Source: DATNIC01 sp035604635 (lineage in GTDB: Bacteria > Vulcanimicrobiota > Vulcanimicrobiia > Vulcanimicrobiales > Vulcanimicrobiaceae). Taken from it: a stretch of 7,006 nt of DNA. The notes under the pieces are model-generated. The model made no database searches. It saw only the letters and a program-made list of their open reading frames with translations, and was not told the origin of the DNA. The position numbers were made by a program, and so were the translations under genes. The DNA is taken from the NCBI GenBank assembly GCA_035604635.1, contig DATNIC010000029.1, forward strand, positions 1-7,006. Direction: 5' to 3'. Shown piece after piece: positions 5,863 to 7,006 of the stretch; positions within the stretch are counted from its first letter, which is position 1; every line of letters begins with the position of its first letter.

Positions 5863-6839
5863 ATCAAGGCCGGGATCGGGACGAAGAGATCGTCGACGGG
5901 GATCGATTTCGGAATGAAGCTCTGCTCGACCATCATCTGCACGAGCGCCTCGAGCGTCGGACGGTTCGGTTCGACACCGTACGGCCAAGCATCGCCGCCG
6001 AAGATGTCGTCGATCGCTTCGACGTTCTCGAAATGCCACGGGAACATCGTACTGGTCGCCGCGGAAAAGTGGTAGCGCTTGATCGCCCACTGCTTCGCCT
6101 CGACGAACGCCTTATAGAGGCTGGTCGCGATCCACGGATCTTTCTCGTAGACGTCGCGCCGAATCGCGATGAGGTGCATGATCGGAAAGATCTTGTGCTT
6201 GACGTAGAGCTCGCGCTCGACGTCTTTGTAGTTGGGGAAGAGGCGGCCGATGTTGGGCGAGCGCACTTCGGGGTTGCGCGACCCGATCAGGCCCGCGATT
6301 TCACCGTCGGCGAGCATCTGTCCAAGCGACTTGTCGCTTTGGTTCTCCTCGATCGGGACGGGCTTCAGGAGCGGCAGCGCGTGCGGCGTCCCGTGCGTCC
6401 CCGACTTCTCAACCGCGCCCTGGACCCACTTGATCTTGCTCAAGTCGACGCCGTACTGGTGCGCGAGATGACCGCGCGCCCAAATTGCCGCGGTCTGTGT
6501 GTAGAGCGGAACGCCGACGCGCTTGCCCTCAAGATCCTTGGGCGATTTGATCCCGGACTTCGTGTTGATGTACATGAAGCCGTGACGAAATACGCGCGAC
6601 GGGAACACGGGCAGCGCGACGAACGGGCACTTGTTCGCGCCGGTCAAGCTGATGAACTCGGACGACGAAAGTTCCGAAACGTCGAATTCGAGCGCGCCGA
6701 CCATGCGGTCGAAAATCTCGCGCGGCGCCTGAATCGACAGATAGTTGAGGTCGATTCCTTCAACCTTGACCTCACCGGTGCGAAGCGCTTCCGTGCGATC
6801 GTACGGCCCGCACGCAAATGTCATGCTTAGGCGGCTCAT
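5853..6839 (-). CDS. 4,5-dihydroxyphthalate decarboxylase-family protein (periplasmic-binding-protein fold)
   Basis: This 328-residue protein resembles the Pht5-type 4,5-dihydroxyphthalate decarboxylase family, which shares the type 2 periplasmic-binding fold. Recognisable segments are ACGPYDRTEAL (9-19), EGIDLNYL (27-34), EFDVSELSSSEFI (51-63), ALPVFPSRVFRHGFMYIN (75-92), PKDLEGKRVGVPLYTQTAAIW (100-120), MLADGEIAGLI (175-185), FPIMHLIAIRRDVYEKDPW (218-236) and WPYGVEPNRPTLEAL (285-299). The N-terminus has no signal peptide or lipobox, which argues for a cytoplasmic protein rather than a classical ABC binding protein. If a true decarboxylase, it would turn a dihydroxylated phthalate-like acid into protocatechuate or a related catechol. 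Many relatives carry this name without biochemical proof, so the activity is uncertain. The ATG at 6839 is preferred over the adjacent GTG at 6842 because GAGGG lies six bases before it; its A overlaps the upstream gene's TGA (TGATG). Confidence 0.8.
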   Translation of the reverse strand: MSRLSMTFACGPYDRTEALRTGEVKVEGIDLNYLSIQAPREIFDRMVGALEFDVSELSSSEFISLTGANKCPFVALPVFPSRVFRHGFMYINTKSGIKSPKDLEGKRVGVPLYTQTAAIWARGHLAHQYGVDLSKIKWVQGAVEKSGTHGTPHALPLLKPVPIEENQSDKSLGQMLADGEIAGLIGSRNPEVRSPNIGRLFPNYKDVERELYVKHKIFPIMHLIAIRRDVYEKDPWIATSLYKAFVEAKQWAIKRYHFSAATSTMFPWHFENVEAIDDIFGGDAWPYGVEPNRPTLEALVQMMVEQSFIPKSIPVDDLFVPIPALMGS

Positions 6840-7006
6840 CACTTACCCTCACCATAGATCATCTCGGTTGCGGGGAAGGACGCGCCTAAGCCGCCGTATT
6901 TGGCAGTGACGTCGATGACGGGCTGGATCATCGCCGGATCGATCCGCGAGGGATAGACCGAGCGATTCATCGCGCGCACGACATCGGGACTGATTTTCGC
7001 TTCTTT
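6839..7006 (-). CDS. ABC transporter substrate-binding protein, NMT1/TauA-like (C-terminal end only)
   Basis: The last 55 residues of a gene entering from the right edge are visible, ending in TGA at 6839-6841. The sequence reads KEAKISPDVVRAMNRSVYPS, then RIDPAMIQPVIDVTAKYGG, then a short tail with ASFPATEMIYGEGK. The pattern of a conserved Met-Asn-Arg, a Tyr-Pro, Asp-Pro, Ile-Gln-Pro-Val-Ile-Asp and a final Phe-Pro-Ala is common at the C-terminus of NMT1/THI5-like ABC substrate-binding proteins of the nitrate/taurine/sulfonate type. Such proteins capture a small organic acid outside the membrane for an ABC importer. It overlaps the following gene by one base (TGATG), implying coupled translation. 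The N-terminus, signal peptide and transporter partners lie outside the window, so the solute is unknown; the catabolic context suggests an aromatic acid. Confidence 0.7.
   Translation of the reverse strand, partial: KEAKISPDVVRAMNRSVYPSRIDPAMIQPVIDVTAKYGGLGASFPATEMIYGEGK
6846..6850 (-). promoter_or_regulatory. Ribosome binding site GAGGG of the decarboxylase-family gene
   Basis: It lies six bases before the ATG at 6837-6839 but only three bases before the in-frame GTG at 6840-6842, favouring the ATG. It is inside the last codons of the upstream binding-protein gene. Confidence 0.7.

Overview
The window is about 7 kb of moderately high-GC bacterial DNA (roughly 60% by eye) that is almost entirely coding. 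All nine genes I can support lie on the minus strand and are packed head to tail with overlaps or gaps of 1-19 bases. The single exception is a 64-base gap at 5789-5852. I see no RNA gene, insertion sequence, CRISPR array, convincing promoter or terminator, so this looks like the middle of one long transcription unit reading from 7006 towards 1. The taxon cannot be fixed from this sequence. The compact operon, GTG/TTG starts and a strong excess of GATC suggest a free-living environmental bacterium, possibly from a poorly cultured phylum, but that is inference.

In transcription order the window holds: (1) the last 55 residues of an NMT1/TauA-type ABC substrate-binding protein (6839-7006); (2) a protein of the 4,5-dihydroxyphthalate decarboxylase family, which has a type 2 periplasmic-binding fold, here with no signal peptide (5853-6839); (3) the 64-base gap, filled by a chain of overlapping inverted repeats including a perfect 26-base palindrome; (4) 2-hydroxypenta-2,4-dienoate hydratase (DmpE/MhpD type); (5) acylating acetaldehyde dehydrogenase (DmpF); (6) 4-hydroxy-2-oxovalerate aldolase (DmpG); (7) 4-oxalocrotonate decarboxylase (DmpH); (8) a double-length 4-oxalocrotonate tautomerase-like protein; (9) 2-hydroxymuconic semialdehyde dehydrogenase (DmpC/XylG); (10) the first 101 residues of a Rieske ring-hydroxylating oxygenase or O-demethylase of the phthalate 4,5-dioxygenase large-subunit type (1-305).

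Together genes 4-9 form a complete oxalocrotonate (dehydrogenative) branch of the meta-cleavage lower pathway: 2-hydroxymuconic semialdehyde -> 2-hydroxymuconate -> 4-oxalocrotonate -> 2-hydroxypenta-2,4-dienoate -> 4-hydroxy-2-oxovalerate -> pyruvate + acetaldehyde -> acetyl-CoA. The ring-cleaving dioxygenase is not in the window. The Rieske oxygenase, the decarboxylase-family protein and the binding protein flank the set and suggest that the substrate is an aromatic carboxylate or methoxylated aromatic. A phthalate-like route through protocatechuate and 2,3-cleavage would link every gene seen, but it is a hypothesis.

The pathway itself is well known. The points most worth a second look are the fused tautomerase, which keeps Pro1 in the N-terminal half and the 4-OT arginines in the C-terminal half, and the overlapping palindrome chain just upstream of the lower-pathway genes.
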